Positions 38,341 to 48,030 of a DNA stretch of 64,000 nucleotides are shown here, in pieces. Below the pieces are notes generated by a model. It was not told the DNA's origin and searched no databases. It worked only from the letters and a program-made list of their open reading frames with translations. The DNA is taken from assembly GCA_036924855.1 (NCBI GenBank), contig JBAGRP010000001.1, positions 620,001 to 684,000 on the forward strand. Direction: 5' to 3'. Both the position numbers and the translations under genes were made by a program. Every line of letters begins with the position of its first letter. Positions within the stretch are counted from its first letter, which is position 1. Origin of the DNA: Nitrobacteraceae bacterium AZCC 2146. Its GTDB lineage: Bacteria; Pseudomonadota; Alphaproteobacteria; Rhizobiales; Xanthobacteraceae.

Positions 38341-38740
38341 TAAAGACCTCAGATTGGGTTGGATGGCGTGAGGATCCCGCGTGGATTTGGTGCGGGGCGC
38401 TTAACAGCGCAGATAGCGCTTGAAAATTTCAGAACTACAGGTTGCTGGCGTCGTCAAAAAAAACCGGCCGCGAGGCCGGGGAGGAAACCCCCGCCAATTT
38501 GGCGGGAGTTTATCGTTTCGAGCTCGAGGACCCAGTTGCTCCGATTAGAGACGTCTTTTGAAGGACGTACTTTGCTCGTGGCTGCACGAGGGTTCACTTT
38601 TTCGAATAGGTACCAAGTTGCAAGCGACCCACTATGCCCGTCCCACCTACTAGCTGCGGCGTTTTATTGCGAGCTTCGTACATACTTTGGCGAAACCGGC
38701 CAACCTATGACCGCATCCACACTTTTGCTTCTCTAGCGTA
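38341..38740. other. Intergenic region between CBASS operon and nrdJ
   Basis: It holds the CBASS promoter region (38341-38450), the nrdJ terminator (38456-38512) and 220 bases without a gene. Confidence 0.5.
38456..38512 (-). terminator. Double-hairpin terminator of nrdJ
   Basis: On the minus strand, a hairpin (AAACTCCCGCC/GGCGGGGGTTT, 38486-38512) is followed by CCGGCCTCGCGGCCGG (38464-38479) and eight T. This is a strong intrinsic stop for nrdJ that also insulates the CBASS operon. Confidence 0.85.
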
Positions 38741-41700
38741 TCACGAACACCCCGTCGTCGATCCGCACGTATCGCACTTCATGCAGGTGCCGTTGCGGAC
38801 CAGCGTGAAGTTGCCGCATTCGCCGCACATTTCGCCTTCGTAGCCTTTGGCTTTCGCTTCTTCGCGACGCTCGGCCTTGGTCGGCTGGGTGGCGGCGGCG
38901 GCGGTGCCGGATTTGCTCCAGTTCTGCGCTTCCAGTCTTTCGGTCGGCGACAGCGCGCGTTCCGGTTCGGCTGATTTCAGCGCGGTGGCCGCGTCGCCGC
39001 TGCCGTGCCGGGCGGTCGCGCCGGGGGAGGCGATCGCGGTGACGTTGCCCGAGGAGCGGGCGTCGGCCTCGGCGGTGCTGCTGGCGCTTGAGCGCATCAC
39101 CACCAGGTTGTCGGTGCGCGAGCGGGTCAGGCCTTTCGAGACGTAGCGCGTCGAGTGCGACGGATCCGGCTCCTTGCCTTCCTCGACGCCCTTGCCGAGC
39201 GCATCGAACTGGCTCTCGGTGGGATCGACATGGGCGAGGTCGAAGCGCGACATGTAGCTGACCGCGAGTTCGCGGAACACATAGTCGAGGATCGAGGTCG
39301 CGTATTTGATGCTGTCATTGCCCTGCACCGGGCCCGCGGGCTCGAAGCGGGTGAAGGTGAAGGCATCGACATATTCTTCCAGCGGCACGCCGTATTGCAG
39401 GCCGAGCGACACCGCAATCGCAAAGTTGTTGATGAAGGAGCGCAGCGCCGCACCTTCCTTGTGCATGTCGATGAAGATCTCGCCGATCCGGCCGTCGTCA
39501 TATTCGCCGGTTCGGAGATAGACCTTGTGGCCGCCGACGACCGCCTTCTGGGTGTAGCCCTTGCGGCGATCCGGCATCTTCTCGCGCTCGCGCATCACCA
39601 CGATGCGCTCGACCAGACGCTCCACGACCTTCTCCGAAAGCTGCGCGGTGCGCGCCGCCATCGGCTTGTCCATGAAGTTCTCGACACCATCCTCTTCCTC
39701 GTCATCATCGCTGATGAGCTGCGAGTTCAAGGGCTGCGAAAGCTTCGAGCCATCGCGGTACAGCGCGTTGGCCTTCAGCGCCAGCTTCCAGGAGAGCAGG
39801 TAGGCGGACTTGCAGTCCTCCACCGTGGCGTCGTTCGGCATGTTGATAGTCTTGGAGATCGCGCCCGAAATGAACGGCTGCGACGCCGCCATCATGCGGA
39901 TGTGGCTTTCCACCGAGAGGTAGCGCTTGCCGACCTTGCCGCAGGGATTGGCGCAGTCGAACACGGCGTAGTGCTCGGCCTTCAGGTGCGGGGCACCTTC
40001 CACCGTCATCGCGCCGCAGATGTGCACGTTGGCGGCTTCGATCTCGCGCTTGGAGAAGCCGACGGCGGCGAGCAGGTCGAAGCCGGGGGCTGCGATGGCT
40101 TCCGGCGCGATCTTCAGGGTGTCGCGCAGGAAGTCCTCGCCAAAGGTCCACTTGTTGAAGGCGAACTTGATGTCGAACGCGGTCGGCAGGGCGGCTTCGA
40201 CTTTTTTCAGAGCTTCATCGGTGAAGCCTTTGGCCTTCAGCGTCGAGCTGTTGATGCCGGGCGCATTGCTCAGCGAGCCGTGGCCGACAGCGTAGGCCTC
40301 GATCTCGGCGATCTCGCTTTCGCGATAGCCGAGCACGCGCAGGGCGGCGGGCACCGCGCGGTTGATGATCTTCCAGTAGCCGCCACCGGCGAGCTTCTTG
40401 AATTTCACCAGCGCGAAGTCGGGCTCGATGCCGGTGGTGTCGCAATCCATGACCAGGCCGATGGTGCCGGTCGGCGCCACCACCGTGGTCTGGGCGTTGC
40501 GGTAGCCGTGCTGCTCGCCGAGTTCCAGCGCCAGATCCCAGGCCGCCTTGGCGTGGCTGACGATGTCAGCCTGCGGGCAGGAGGCATGGTCGAGCGGCAC
40601 CGGGTTGACGGCGATGCCTTCATAGCCGCGGGATTCGCCGTGTGCAGCGCGGCGATGGTTGCGGATTACGCGCAGCATGTGCGCAGCATTTTTCTTGTAG
40701 CCGGGGAACGGGCCGAGTTCCCGGGCCATCTCCGCCGAGGTGGCATAGGAGATGCCGGTCATGACGGCGGTGAGGGCGCCGCACAGAGCGCGACCTTCCT
40801 TGCTGTCGTAGGACAGGCCCATCGACATCAGGAGACCGCCGATGTTGGCATAGCCGAGGCCGAGCGTGCGGAACTCGTAGCTGAGTTCGGCGATCGGCTT
40901 CGACGGAAACTGCGCCATCATCACGGAGACTTCGAGCACCACCGTCCACAGACGGCAGAGGTGCTCATAGGCTTCGATGTCAAAGGTCGCCGTGGTCGTG
41001 TCGTAGAACGTCAGCAGGTTGGCCGAGGCCAGGTTGCAGGCGGTGTCGTCGAGGAACATGTATTCCGAGCAGGGATTGGATGCGCGGATGTCGCCGGACG
41101 CCTTGCAGGTGTGCCAGTCGTTCATGGTGGTGTTGAAGTGCAGGCCGGGATCGGCCGACGCCCAGGCGGCGTAGCCGATCTTTTCCCAGAGGTCGCGGGC
41201 CTTCAGGGTCTTCATCACCTTCTTGCTGGTGCGGCCGACCAGATTCCAGTCGCCATCGGTCTCGACGGCGCGCAGGAAATCATCCTTCAGCGACACCGAG
41301 TTGTTGGAATTCTGGCCGGAGACGGTGAGGTAGGCCTCGGAATCCCAATCGGTGTCGTAGGTGTCGAACGAGATGTCGGTGTAGCCCTGCTTGGCGAACT
41401 GGATGATGCGCTTGATCAGGTTGTCGGCGACCATGGCGCGACGCGCCTGCTTGACCTCGCGGCGCAGCGCCGGGTTCTTCTCGGGATCGAAGCAGTCGTC
41501 GCCGGAGCCCTCGCAGTTCACGCAGGCCTTCATGATGGCCTTGAGGTGCTTCTGGTTGATCTTCGAGCCGGTCACCATGGCGGCGACCTTCTGCTCTTCC
41601 TTCACCTTCCAATCGATATAGGTCTCGATGTCCGGATGGTCGGCATCGACCACCACCATCTTGGCCGCGCGGCGCGTGGTGCCGCCTGACTTGATGGCGC

Positions 41701-42496
41701 CGGCAGCGCGGTCGCCGATCTTCAGGAAGCTCATCAGGCCCGACGAGCGTCCGCCGCCCGACAGCTTCTCGCCTTCGCCGCGCAGGCGGGAGAAGTTGGA
41801 GCCGGTGCCGGAGCCGTACTTGAACAGACGGGCTTCACGCACCCACAGGTCCATGATGCCGCCTTCGTTGACGAGGTCGTCCTGCACGCCCTGGATGAAG
41901 CAGGCATGGGGCTGCGGATGCTCATAGGAGGACTTCGACTTGGTCAGCTTGCCGGTCTGCCAGTCCACGTAATAGTGGCCCTGGCCGGGACCGTCGACGC
42001 CGTAAGCCCAGTGCAGGCCGGTGTTGAACCACTGCGGCGAATTCGGCGCGACCATCTGCTTGGCCAGCATGTAGCGCAGCTCGTCGTGGAAGGCGTGGGC
42101 GTCGGCCTCGGACGTGAAGTAGCCGCCCTTCCAGCCCCAATAGGTCCAGCAGCCCGAGAGGCGGTCGAACACCTGCTTGGAGGAGAGTTCGCTGACGAAG
42201 CGCTCATTCTCGGGCAGGGCAGCCAGGGCTTCGGTGTCGGGAACGGAGCGCCACAGCCAGGACGGCACGGTCTCTTCCTCGACCTTCTTCAGCTTCGCGG
42301 CGACGCCGGCCTTGCGGAAATACTTCTGGGCCAGCACGTCGGAAGCGACCTGCGACCAAGCGTCGGGGACCTCGACATTCTCCAGCTTGAACACCACGGA
42401 CCCGTCGGGATTGCGGATCTCGGAGGTCGTCAGACGGAAATCGATCCCGGCATAGGGAGACTGGCCGTCGGTGGTGTAGCGGCGATTGATCTGCAT
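38741..42496 (-). CDS. nrdJ: Adenosylcobalamin-dependent (class II) ribonucleotide reductase NrdJ
   Basis: A 1251-residue class II reductase that turns ribonucleotides into deoxyribonucleotides with a B12 radical and works with or without oxygen. It has the first active-site Cys in [13 protein letters not shown], the radical-site loop [18 protein letters not shown], and [20 protein letters not shown]. The C-terminal zinc/redox tail is [20 protein letters not shown] and ends GSTTGCS. No intein is present. The ATG at 42496 begins [11 protein letters not shown], the usual start of rhizobial NrdJ; upstream codons are non-coding. It ends in a strong terminator. A NrdR-like box lies 400 bases upstream. 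Confidence 0.96.
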   Translation of the reverse strand: MQINRRYTTDGQSPYAGIDFRLTTSEIRNPDGSVVFKLENVEVPDAWSQVASDVLAQKYFRKAGVAAKLKKVEEETVPSWLWRSVPDTEALAALPENERFVSELSSKQVFDRLSGCWTYWGWKGGYFTSEADAHAFHDELRYMLAKQMVAPNSPQWFNTGLHWAYGVDGPGQGHYYVDWQTGKLTKSKSSYEHPQPHACFIQGVQDDLVNEGGIMDLWVREARLFKYGSGTGSNFSRLRGEGEKLSGGGRSSGLMSFLKIGDRAAGAIKSGGTTRRAAKMVVVDADHPDIETYIDWKVKEEQKVAAMVTGSKINQKHLKAIMKACVNCEGSGDDCFDPEKNPALRREVKQARRAMVADNLIKRIIQFAKQGYTDISFDTYDTDWDSEAYLTVSGQNSNNSVSLKDDFLRAVETDGDWNLVGRTSKKVMKTLKARDLWEKIGYAAWASADPGLHFNTTMNDWHTCKASGDIRASNPCSEYMFLDDTACNLASANLLTFYDTTTATFDIEAYEHLCRLWTVVLEVSVMMAQFPSKPIAELSYEFRTLGLGYANIGGLLMSMGLSYDSKEGRALCGALTAVMTGISYATSAEMARELGPFPGYKKNAAHMLRVIRNHRRAAHGESRGYEGIAVNPVPLDHASCPQADIVSHAKAAWDLALELGEQHGYRNAQTTVVAPTGTIGLVMDCDTTGIEPDFALVKFKKLAGGGYWKIINRAVPAALRVLGYRESEIAEIEAYAVGHGSLSNAPGINSSTLKAKGFTDEALKKVEAALPTAFDIKFAFNKWTFGEDFLRDTLKIAPEAIAAPGFDLLAAVGFSKREIEAANVHICGAMTVEGAPHLKAEHYAVFDCANPCGKVGKRYLSVESHIRMMAASQPFISGAISKTINMPNDATVEDCKSAYLLSWKLALKANALYRDGSKLSQPLNSQLISDDDEEEDGVENFMDKPMAARTAQLSEKVVERLVERIVVMREREKMPDRRKGYTQKAVVGGHKVYLRTGEYDDGRIGEIFIDMHKEGAALRSFINNFAIAVSLGLQYGVPLEEYVDAFTFTRFEPAGPVQGNDSIKYATSILDYVFRELAVSYMSRFDLAHVDPTESQFDALGKGVEEGKEPDPSHSTRYVSKGLTRSRTDNLVVMRSSASSTAEADARSSGNVTAIASPGATARHGSGDAATALKSAEPERALSPTERLEAQNWSKSGTAAAATQPTKAERREEAKAKGYEGEMCGECGNFTLVRNGTCMKCDTCGSTTGCS

Positions 42497-43240
42497 GGTC
42501 GTGCCCCGTCTTGTGCCGACACCCCGATTGGGCGGCGCCGGCGATTTCAATTTCGCAAACCCTCGCGGGTTCGCAGCTCAGCCGGTGGACCGGCCTGTTA
42601 TCTCTGTCCGCATGCCTGACCGGGATACCGGCCGTCCGGATCTCCCGGGGGCATACTTCAACGCCTCAACTCACAACGCGAGCCGGTTCCGGCTCAATTT
42701 TTGGTGCCCAGGCGCCGCGGTTTCAGGACGCGAAAGCCCGTTCCCCGTCACCTCGACTGGAGGACGGAGCGGTCAATCTGGAACCCGTCTGGGATCGTAC
42801 GACGGGACCAAAAACCACCCGCGCCGGACTGATCGAAAACTAGGCCAACTCGATCTCACCCGTCAAGGATTAGTACGAGTTCCTGAATCAAACACTAAAT
42901 ATGGTGGAAAGGGTGGATAACCAAGGGGTCAGACCGCACCTTGATCGCTGCCAAGTATCAGTGAGTCCTCACGGATTCGAAAGCCTAAAATATTTTTCAA
43001 AGTGTCCGAAATCGAAGCTGCACCCGCTGTTCACAGGGGCAACTTTATTTTGTCATCAAGGCATTGCGTTCGGCAGACTCAAGCGCCGCAAGCATCGGCC
43101 AAAACGGCTCGTCCGATCCCGGATAGCCACAAAGCCCAACAGCCGCCGCGGTTCGGCCGCTTTCGAGCTGAGGGGTCCCATGACAATGCGAAGTCGGCTC
43201 CACGCGCCCGCGCGAATCACGAGCGCATGGAGTCAAAGGA
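42497..43240. other. Long nrdJ upstream region
   Basis: About 740 bases without a gene, containing a NrdR-like palindrome at 42892-42907. A cobalamin riboswitch was sought because the enzyme uses B12, but no B12-box or matching folded core was seen. The stretch 42540-42720 has several GC hairpins that could lie in a long 5' leader. Confidence 0.5.
42892..42907 (-). promoter_or_regulatory. NrdR-box-like palindrome
   Basis: ACACTAAATATGGTGG fits the NrdR consensus (acaCwAtATaTwGtgt) at most positions. NrdR boxes usually come in pairs about 15 bases apart; a second copy is not obvious here. Confidence 0.5.
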
Positions 43241-43927
43241 TCAGAAGCCGAGGCGCTTCAGGTCCTCGGGCACAAAGTTCTGTCCGCTGCGGTTTTTCAC
43301 ACTCGGCAGTTCCGAGACTTTCGCGCGCCACGCCTTGAGCGCCGTGCAGTCTTCCGGAAACGCGATGCCGGCGGCATCCGCAAAATTCAATGCGGCAAAG
43401 ACGGTGATGTCGGCCATCGAGAATTTGTTGCCAGCGACATAGGGCTGGGCCTTCAGAATCTGGTTGAAGTATCGCATGCCCTGCAGTGCCTTGGTTTTCT
43501 GCCGGTTGCCCCATTCCCCGCGATCGTTCCATTCGGGGCTTTTATACGCTTGCAGGAGAGGTCCGAGCCCGGGCGTGGCGTGATGGAAGTAGATGCCGAC
43601 GGGGTCGATCAGCTCGTCGTCGGCGCGCTTCTGCATCATGTGGATCAGCGCCTTCTCCCGCGGCGTCGTGCCGGTCAGGGTGGGATGGCCGTCGAGATTG
43701 TCGAGATATTCGGTGATGGCGGTCGATTCGGAGATGAGGGTGCCGTCGTCGAGCTCCAGCACCGGGATCACGCCCGAGGGATTCTTGGCGAGGAAGGCGG
43801 CCTGCTTGTGCTCGGCCCCGATCAGATCGACGGAGACGAATTCGATTTGAGGGTCCAGCCCCTTTTCCGCCAGGACGATGCGGATGCGGGAGGGGTTGGG
43901 AAAGCCGGGGCGGTCGTAGATCTTCAT
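43241..43927 (-). CDS. Glutathione S-transferase family protein
   Basis: A 228-residue soluble protein with a thioredoxin-like GST N-domain (MKIYDRPGFPNPSRIRIVLA, then NPSGVIPVLELDDGTLISES, the glutathione-binding cis-Pro and ES pair) and a helical C-domain (KFSMADITVFAALNFADAAG, with N-capping box). It resembles bacterial GSTs that detoxify electrophiles. It is divergent from the TetR gene and shares a 107-base control region with two palindromes, so it is very probably the TetR target. Confidence 0.9.
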   Translation of the reverse strand: MKIYDRPGFPNPSRIRIVLAEKGLDPQIEFVSVDLIGAEHKQAAFLAKNPSGVIPVLELDDGTLISESTAITEYLDNLDGHPTLTGTTPREKALIHMMQKRADDELIDPVGIYFHHATPGLGPLLQAYKSPEWNDRGEWGNRQKTKALQGMRYFNQILKAQPYVAGNKFSMADITVFAALNFADAAGIAFPEDCTALKAWRAKVSELPSVKNRSGQNFVPEDLKRLGF

Positions 43928-43949
43928 GGCGGTGGACCTTCTGTTTGTT

Positions 43950-43965
43950 TACCTATCGATAGGTA
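43950..43965. promoter_or_regulatory. Palindromic operator near the GST start
   Basis: Perfect 16-base palindrome TACCTATCGATAGGTA located 23 bases upstream of the GST start codon. It shares the core CTATCGATAG with the second palindrome at 44003-44020. The two centres are 54 bases apart. Confidence 0.75.
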
Positions 43966-44002
43966 GGCTTCATAAAGGTCTTTCGTTTCGCCTTGTCAAC
44001 CA

Positions 44003-44020
44003 CTATCTATCGATAGATAG
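44003..44020. promoter_or_regulatory. Palindromic operator near the TetR start
   Basis: Perfect 18-base palindrome CTATCTATCGATAGATAG, 15 bases before the TetR ATG. It would allow self-repression together with control of the GST gene. Confidence 0.8.
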
Positions 44021-44034
44021 ATGAAGGTGACAAA

Positions 44035-44607
44035 ATGGCTGAAACCGCAACTGACACCAGACAGATGATCATGAGCGCGGCCCGCCTGATGGTGCAGGCT
44101 CGCGGCTTCAACGGTTTGAGCTTTCGCGAACTGGCCAAGGAGGTCGGCGTCAAGAGCGCCAGCATCCACTACCATTTCCCCACCAAGGGCGACCTGGGGG
44201 CTGCGCTGGCGCGCCGCTACACCGATGAGGCGCTGGTCTATTTCGACAGCTTGCTCGCCGCCTCCGACGATCCGGCGGCCCATATCAGGGGCTACACGGA
44301 AGTCTTCCGCTCGGCCCTGGTGAACAACAACCGGATGTGTCTGTGCGGGATCATGGCCGCCGAGCACGACGACCTGCCGGCCGAAGTGCGCGCCGAGGTG
44401 GACAAGTTCACCGAGGTAAATGTCCGCTGGCTGGTCAAGGTGCTGTCGCTGCAACAGCCGGCAGCGCAAGCCGAAGCCATCGAACGCCACGCGCTCGCGA
44501 TCTTCGCGGCCGTCGAAGGTGCCCAGCTGGTCGCCCGCGGACGCGGTGACATCGCGGTGTTCGATACGACCATCGAAGCCTATCGCGCGGCCGGGTTGCT
44601 TCCTTGA
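44035..44607 (+). CDS. TetR-family transcriptional repressor
   Basis: A 190-residue repressor. Residues 8-52 are the TetR helix-turn-helix (MIMSAARLMVQARGFNGLSF, then VGVKSASIHYHFPTKGDL). The rest is a helical ligand-binding and dimerisation domain with a Cys pair at MCLCGIM. It resembles regulators of electrophile response. The divergent GST gene and two palindromes between them form a classic repressor-target module. The inducer is unknown. Confidence 0.9.
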   Translation: MAETATDTRQMIMSAARLMVQARGFNGLSFRELAKEVGVKSASIHYHFPTKGDLGAALARRYTDEALVYFDSLLAASDDPAAHIRGYTEVFRSALVNNNRMCLCGIMAAEHDDLPAEVRAEVDKFTEVNVRWLVKVLSLQQPAAQAEAIERHALAIFAAVEGAQLVARGRGDIAVFDTTIEAYRAAGLLP

Positions 44608-44626
44608 TTGAGGTTTAGCGCGACGC

Positions 44627-45823
44627 TTACACCGACTTCGCTGCCAGCGGCACGCGGACGGTGAAATGCGAGCCGCGGGCGAGGTCGGATTTCAGTTCGA
44701 TCTCGTGGCCGAGTGCTTCGGCGGTGCGCCGCACGATCGACAGTCCGAGACCGAGGCCTTCGCTGGCCGGATTGATCTGGTGGAAGGCATCGAAGATCGC
44801 GGCGAGTTGTTCGGCGGGGATGCCGGTGCCGGAATCCAATACCTCGATCGTGAGCGTGTTGCCGTGCCGGCGGCAGCCGACCAGCACGCGGCCGCGTTCT
44901 GTGTATTTGATGGCGTTGCCGACCAGATTGCCGATGATGGCGCGCAGCATCGTGGGGTCGCTGACCACTTGCGCCTGGCTTTGCACCACTACCAGTTCAA
45001 GGCCCTTGGATTCGGCGTGCAGACGCCAGTTGGCGAGGATCGACTCGAACACCTCGGTAATCGGAAACGGTTTGATGTCCGGTGCGCCGAAGCCGGTCTG
45101 CAGCACCGAGGTTTCTGCGAGGTGGTCAAGCTCTTCGGCCATCCGCATGCCGGCGTCGATGGCGTAACCGAGCCGCTGTCTGTCCTTGTCGTCGGTCAAT
45201 TTGTTGCGGATCCGGTCGATGGCCATCACCATGACCTGCAGCGGTTGCTTCAGGTCATGCCCGGCCACCGCCATCAGCCGGCTGATGTTACGCTGCAGCC
45301 GGTCCGACAGCAGCAGCGCGCGGCGAAATTCCATCTGCGACATCACCTGGCGGGCGAGGGCGGCGAGCACGTCGCGCTGCTCGGCTGACAGCACGCGCGG
45401 CTTGTCGTCGAGCACGCAGACGGTGCCGAGCGGCAGCCCATCCGGCGTGCGCAGCAGCGCGCCAGCATAGAACCGCACATGGGGGGCGCCGGTCACCAGC
45501 GGATTGCAGTCGAAGCGGGGGTCCCTGGTGGTGTCCTCGATTTCGAGAAAGCTGTGCTCGAGCAGCGCGTGGGCGCAGATCGATTGCTCGAGCGGGGTCT
45601 GGCGAAAGCCAAGGCCGACCTCGGACTTGAACCATTGCCGGTCTTCATCGACCAGGCTGATGATCGAGATCGGAGTCTGGCAGACATAGCTGGCAATTTT
45701 GGTGATGTCGTCGAAGGACGGTTCGACGGCGGTGTCGAGAATGCCATAGGAGCGCAACGCCTGCAGCCGTTCAGTCTCGTTGGGATGGAGGCTTGCCACT
45801 CTAGGCTTGTTTGAAGCGTCCAC
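44627..45823 (-). CDS. GAF-domain sensor histidine kinase, soluble
   Basis: A 398-residue cytoplasmic kinase with an N-terminal GAF domain at 25-165 (SIISLVDEDRQWFKSEVGLG and the FYAGALLRTPDGLPLGTVCV end). The H-box is VAGHDLKQPL with H189. The ATPase has NLVGNAIKYTERGR, DSGTGIP and GLGLGLSIVRRTAEALGH. Its length and order match the stand-alone GAF kinases of Bradyrhizobium. The signal is unknown. No response regulator is adjacent. Confidence 0.9.
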   Translation of the reverse strand: MDASNKPRVASLHPNETERLQALRSYGILDTAVEPSFDDITKIASYVCQTPISIISLVDEDRQWFKSEVGLGFRQTPLEQSICAHALLEHSFLEIEDTTRDPRFDCNPLVTGAPHVRFYAGALLRTPDGLPLGTVCVLDDKPRVLSAEQRDVLAALARQVMSQMEFRRALLLSDRLQRNISRLMAVAGHDLKQPLQVMVMAIDRIRNKLTDDKDRQRLGYAIDAGMRMAEELDHLAETSVLQTGFGAPDIKPFPITEVFESILANWRLHAESKGLELVVVQSQAQVVSDPTMLRAIIGNLVGNAIKYTERGRVLVGCRRHGNTLTIEVLDSGTGIPAEQLAAIFDAFHQINPASEGLGLGLSIVRRTAEALGHEIELKSDLARGSHFTVRVPLAAKSV

Positions 45824-45964
45824 TGTACTCGCTCACACCCGACGCATCGGACCGTCGATCGGTCTTGCCTGACAAAGATACGCGCGGGTTCTCGCAATAT
45901 TTCCGCGCGATCTTCTTCGGACGTTAAACGCTGCGTGGCGCGCCGCAAACCCCGAAACGACAAA

Positions 45965-45992
45965 GGACGGCGCCATCGGCGCCGCCCTTTTT
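45965..45992 (-). terminator. Probable terminator of the BA14K gene
   Basis: The stem GGGCGGCGCC/GGCGCCGTCC with a 3-base loop is followed on the minus strand by TTTG. The plus strand shows five T as well, so it may work in both directions. Confidence 0.55.
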
Positions 45993-46021
45993 CAATCACC
46001 GATTACCAGCGGTGTCGACGG

Positions 46022-46543
46022 TTACGGACAGGCGTGCCGCAGGCCGTCATAGCCGAGATAGGTTCCGGAGCGGACGTCGTAGGACTTGTAGGTCTGGATG
46101 CAGTAGTCGACGTCGCCACCACCGGCGGGCGCGACTTCCACGACCTCGCCGCCGTCGTCATACGGGGCGCCGTAATAGGCGCCGTAGGAATTACCGTAAT
46201 ACGGGCTGCCACCGTAGTAGCCGTTGCCGTAATAGCCGGGATAGCCGCTCTGCGAGGCGATCGCGCCGCCAATCACCGCACCGGCGATCGCGCCCGGAAT
46301 GAATCCGCCGCCGCCACCGCCGCGATGCCAGCCGCCGCCGCCACCACCGCTAAAACGGGGACCGCCGCCGCCTCCCATACGGGCACCGCCACCGCCACCA
46401 CCGCCTACATGCGCCCCGCCGCCACCGCCACCGCCGCCGCCGCCGGGCCGAAATCCGCTCTGGGCGTAGCTCGCAGTCGAATCGACCACCGGCAAGGTGA
46501 GGGTCAAAATCGCAGCGGCACTCAAAATCTTCAGACTGATCAT
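46022..46543 (-). CDS. BA14K-family Gly-rich exported protein
   Basis: A 173-residue protein with a signal peptide of about 28 residues. An extremely Gly-rich segment spans 32-80, followed by GAIAGAVIGGAIASQ (a glycine-zipper-like helix) and the BA14K signature near the C-terminus (YCIQTYKSYDVRSGTYLGYD, HACP). The family was named from a Brucella immunoreactive protein with lectin-like activity. The glycine zipper suggests outer-membrane association. Homologous tracts may shift frame easily in the Gly-rich part, but this copy is intact. Confidence 0.85.
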   Translation of the reverse strand: MISLKILSAAAILTLTLPVVDSTASYAQSGFRPGGGGGGGGGGAHVGGGGGGGARMGGGGGPRFSGGGGGGWHRGGGGGGFIPGAIAGAVIGGAIASQSGYPGYYGNGYYGGSPYYGNSYGAYYGAPYDDGGEVVEVAPAGGGDVDYCIQTYKSYDVRSGTYLGYDGLRHACP

Positions 46544-46824
46544 CGTCGGCTCCTATCTGGGATGCATGCCAACCCGTTGGCGGGGGCAGCGTTCCCATCC
46601 GTCGCACCCTTATTGTCAGGCGAGGGTGGCGGGATGGAACTGTATGCGGGATGAACGGATTGCGCCGTGTCCGCGACAGTTTGTCCCCTCAACGTGGGGC
46701 GTCCGCGGTAGGATGCGACGCCTGTCACGATCAGTTGCGGGCGGCAATCGGTCGCGGAGACAACTGGACAATTCGCCGTCCCGATGGCATCAACGACGCA
46801 GCAATTCTCCAACCGGCGCGGGTT

Positions 46825-47235
46825 ATGAAACTGTTTCTGCTGAAATTTTTCACCTGGTGGAGCGGCCAGACCTTCGGCACGCAACTCTGGACCTGGCGGT
46901 TCGGCGAACTGGTCGGCACCGACGAGATGGGCAACACCTATTACCGCACCAAGGGCGGCAAGATCGATCCCACGCTCGGCTTCCAGCGCCGATGGGTGGT
47001 CTATAACGGCTATGCCGAAGCCACCAAGGTGCCGCCATCCTGGCACGGCTGGCTGCATCACACCGTCGATGTCGCGCCGACCGAAGAGAGCTACACCGCC
47101 CGGGAATGGCAGAAGCCGCATCTGCCGAACCTGACCGGCACGCCACTGGCCTATCGCCCCGCAGGCTCAACGCTGGCCCACGGCCGCCGCCCGAAGGCGA
47201 CGGGCGATTATCAGCCCTGGACGCCCGGGCAGTAA
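46825..47235 (+). CDS. NDUFA12 (B17.2) homologue, complex I accessory subunit
   Basis: A 136-residue protein with the NDUFA12 hallmarks: FGTQLWTWRFGELVGTDEMG, then RRWVVYNGYAEATKVPPSWH and a GWLHHT turn. It is a supernumerary subunit of respiratory complex I found in alphaproteobacteria and mitochondria. The ATG at 46825 was chosen because longer frames lack coding character. It is convergent with the next gene, with two bases between the stops. Confidence 0.92.
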   Translation: MKLFLLKFFTWWSGQTFGTQLWTWRFGELVGTDEMGNTYYRTKGGKIDPTLGFQRRWVVYNGYAEATKVPPSWHGWLHHTVDVAPTEESYTAREWQKPHLPNLTGTPLAYRPAGSTLAHGRRPKATGDYQPWTPGQ

Positions 47236-47236
47236 A

Positions 47237-47935
47237 TTACGCTTCGACCTTCTCCATTCTAGCTGCCGCACGCGTCATCGCTTCGCTGCGACGTGCGCGC
47301 GCGGCCGTCGTCTTCTCCCGCGTCAAGGCAACAACCTCCGCCGGCGCGGTCTCCGGCGAACCCGCGTTGAATGGCGGTGCCGGATTGTATTCGAGAAACA
47401 GCTGGATCATTTCCGCGGTCTTCCGGTCGGCGAGGATCGACGCCAGCGTCAGTCCGAAATCGATGCCGGCGGTGACGCCGCCACCGGTGATGCGGTTGCG
47501 ATCGACGCAGACCCGCGTCGGCGTCGGGATCGCGCCGAACTTGGTCAGATGCTCCATCGACGCCCAGTGCGTCGCAGCCTTGTAGCCCTGCAGCAGGCCG
47601 GCAGCGCCGAGCACCAGCGCGCCAGTGCAGACCGACGTCACATAGCGCGCGCCTTCGGCCTGTCGGCGCACGAAGGCCAGCGTCTCGGCGTCGCCGACGA
47701 TGTCGTCGGTGCCCAGCCCGCCGGGCACGCAGATCACGTCGAGCTGCGGGCAATCGTCGAAGGTGATGGTCGGCAGCAGCGCCAGCGGCGTATCGCTTGG
47801 CACCGGCTCGATCCGCTTCCAGATCAGATGCACGGTGGCGCCCGGCAGCCGCGCGAACACCTGCAGCGGCCCGGTGAGGTCGAGCTGCGTCAGATTGGGA
47901 AACAACAGAAAACCGACGTGCAGTGGTGCGGTCAT
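47237..47935 (-). CDS. DJ-1/PfpI family, isocyanide hydratase-like
   Basis: A 232-residue protein of the ThiJ/PfpI fold. Nucleophile-elbow Cys103 is in SVCTGALVLG and D19 in LDLTGPLQVF. That Asp/Cys spacing matches isonitrile hydratase InhA, which turns isocyanides into N-formamides. The start at 47935 (MTAPLHVGFL) is preferred to the ATG 30 bases upstream. It is divergent from a GlxA-type regulator, with an inverted repeat between them. Confidence 0.88.
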   Translation of the reverse strand: MTAPLHVGFLLFPNLTQLDLTGPLQVFARLPGATVHLIWKRIEPVPSDTPLALLPTITFDDCPQLDVICVPGGLGTDDIVGDAETLAFVRRQAEGARYVTSVCTGALVLGAAGLLQGYKAATHWASMEHLTKFGAIPTPTRVCVDRNRITGGGVTAGIDFGLTLASILADRKTAEMIQLFLEYNPAPPFNAGSPETAPAEVVALTREKTTAARARRSEAMTRAAARMEKVEA

Positions 47936-47987
47936 GGCGAACTCCGAAAAGGGGTGTTGACGCACTTAGGGTGCCATGATGGGCTGG

Positions 47988-48002
47988 ATGCCGAAATGGC
48001 AT
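47988..48002. promoter_or_regulatory. Inverted repeat between DJ-1 and GlxA genes
   Basis: ATGCCGAAATGGCAT, arms of five with a five-base spacer. It lies in the 95-base divergent control region, a likely site for the AraC-type regulator. Confidence 0.5.
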
Positions 48003-48030
48003 ATATCCCTCATTATCGGACATCATAAAT

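Noticed and set aside
39155..41689. An 844-codon open frame on the plus strand
   Set aside because: It lies entirely antisense to nrdJ and its composition mirrors the third-codon-position GC bias of the reductase gene. There is no family resemblance.
42500..42890. Cobalamin riboswitch before nrdJ
   Set aside because: The enzyme is B12-dependent, but neither strand shows a B12 box or the conserved core arrangement by eye. A covariance search would be decisive.
46300..46450. Tandem repeat or CRISPR-like array
   Set aside because: The regular CCGCCGCC-like pattern is just the Gly-rich coding part of the BA14K protein, with no spacers.
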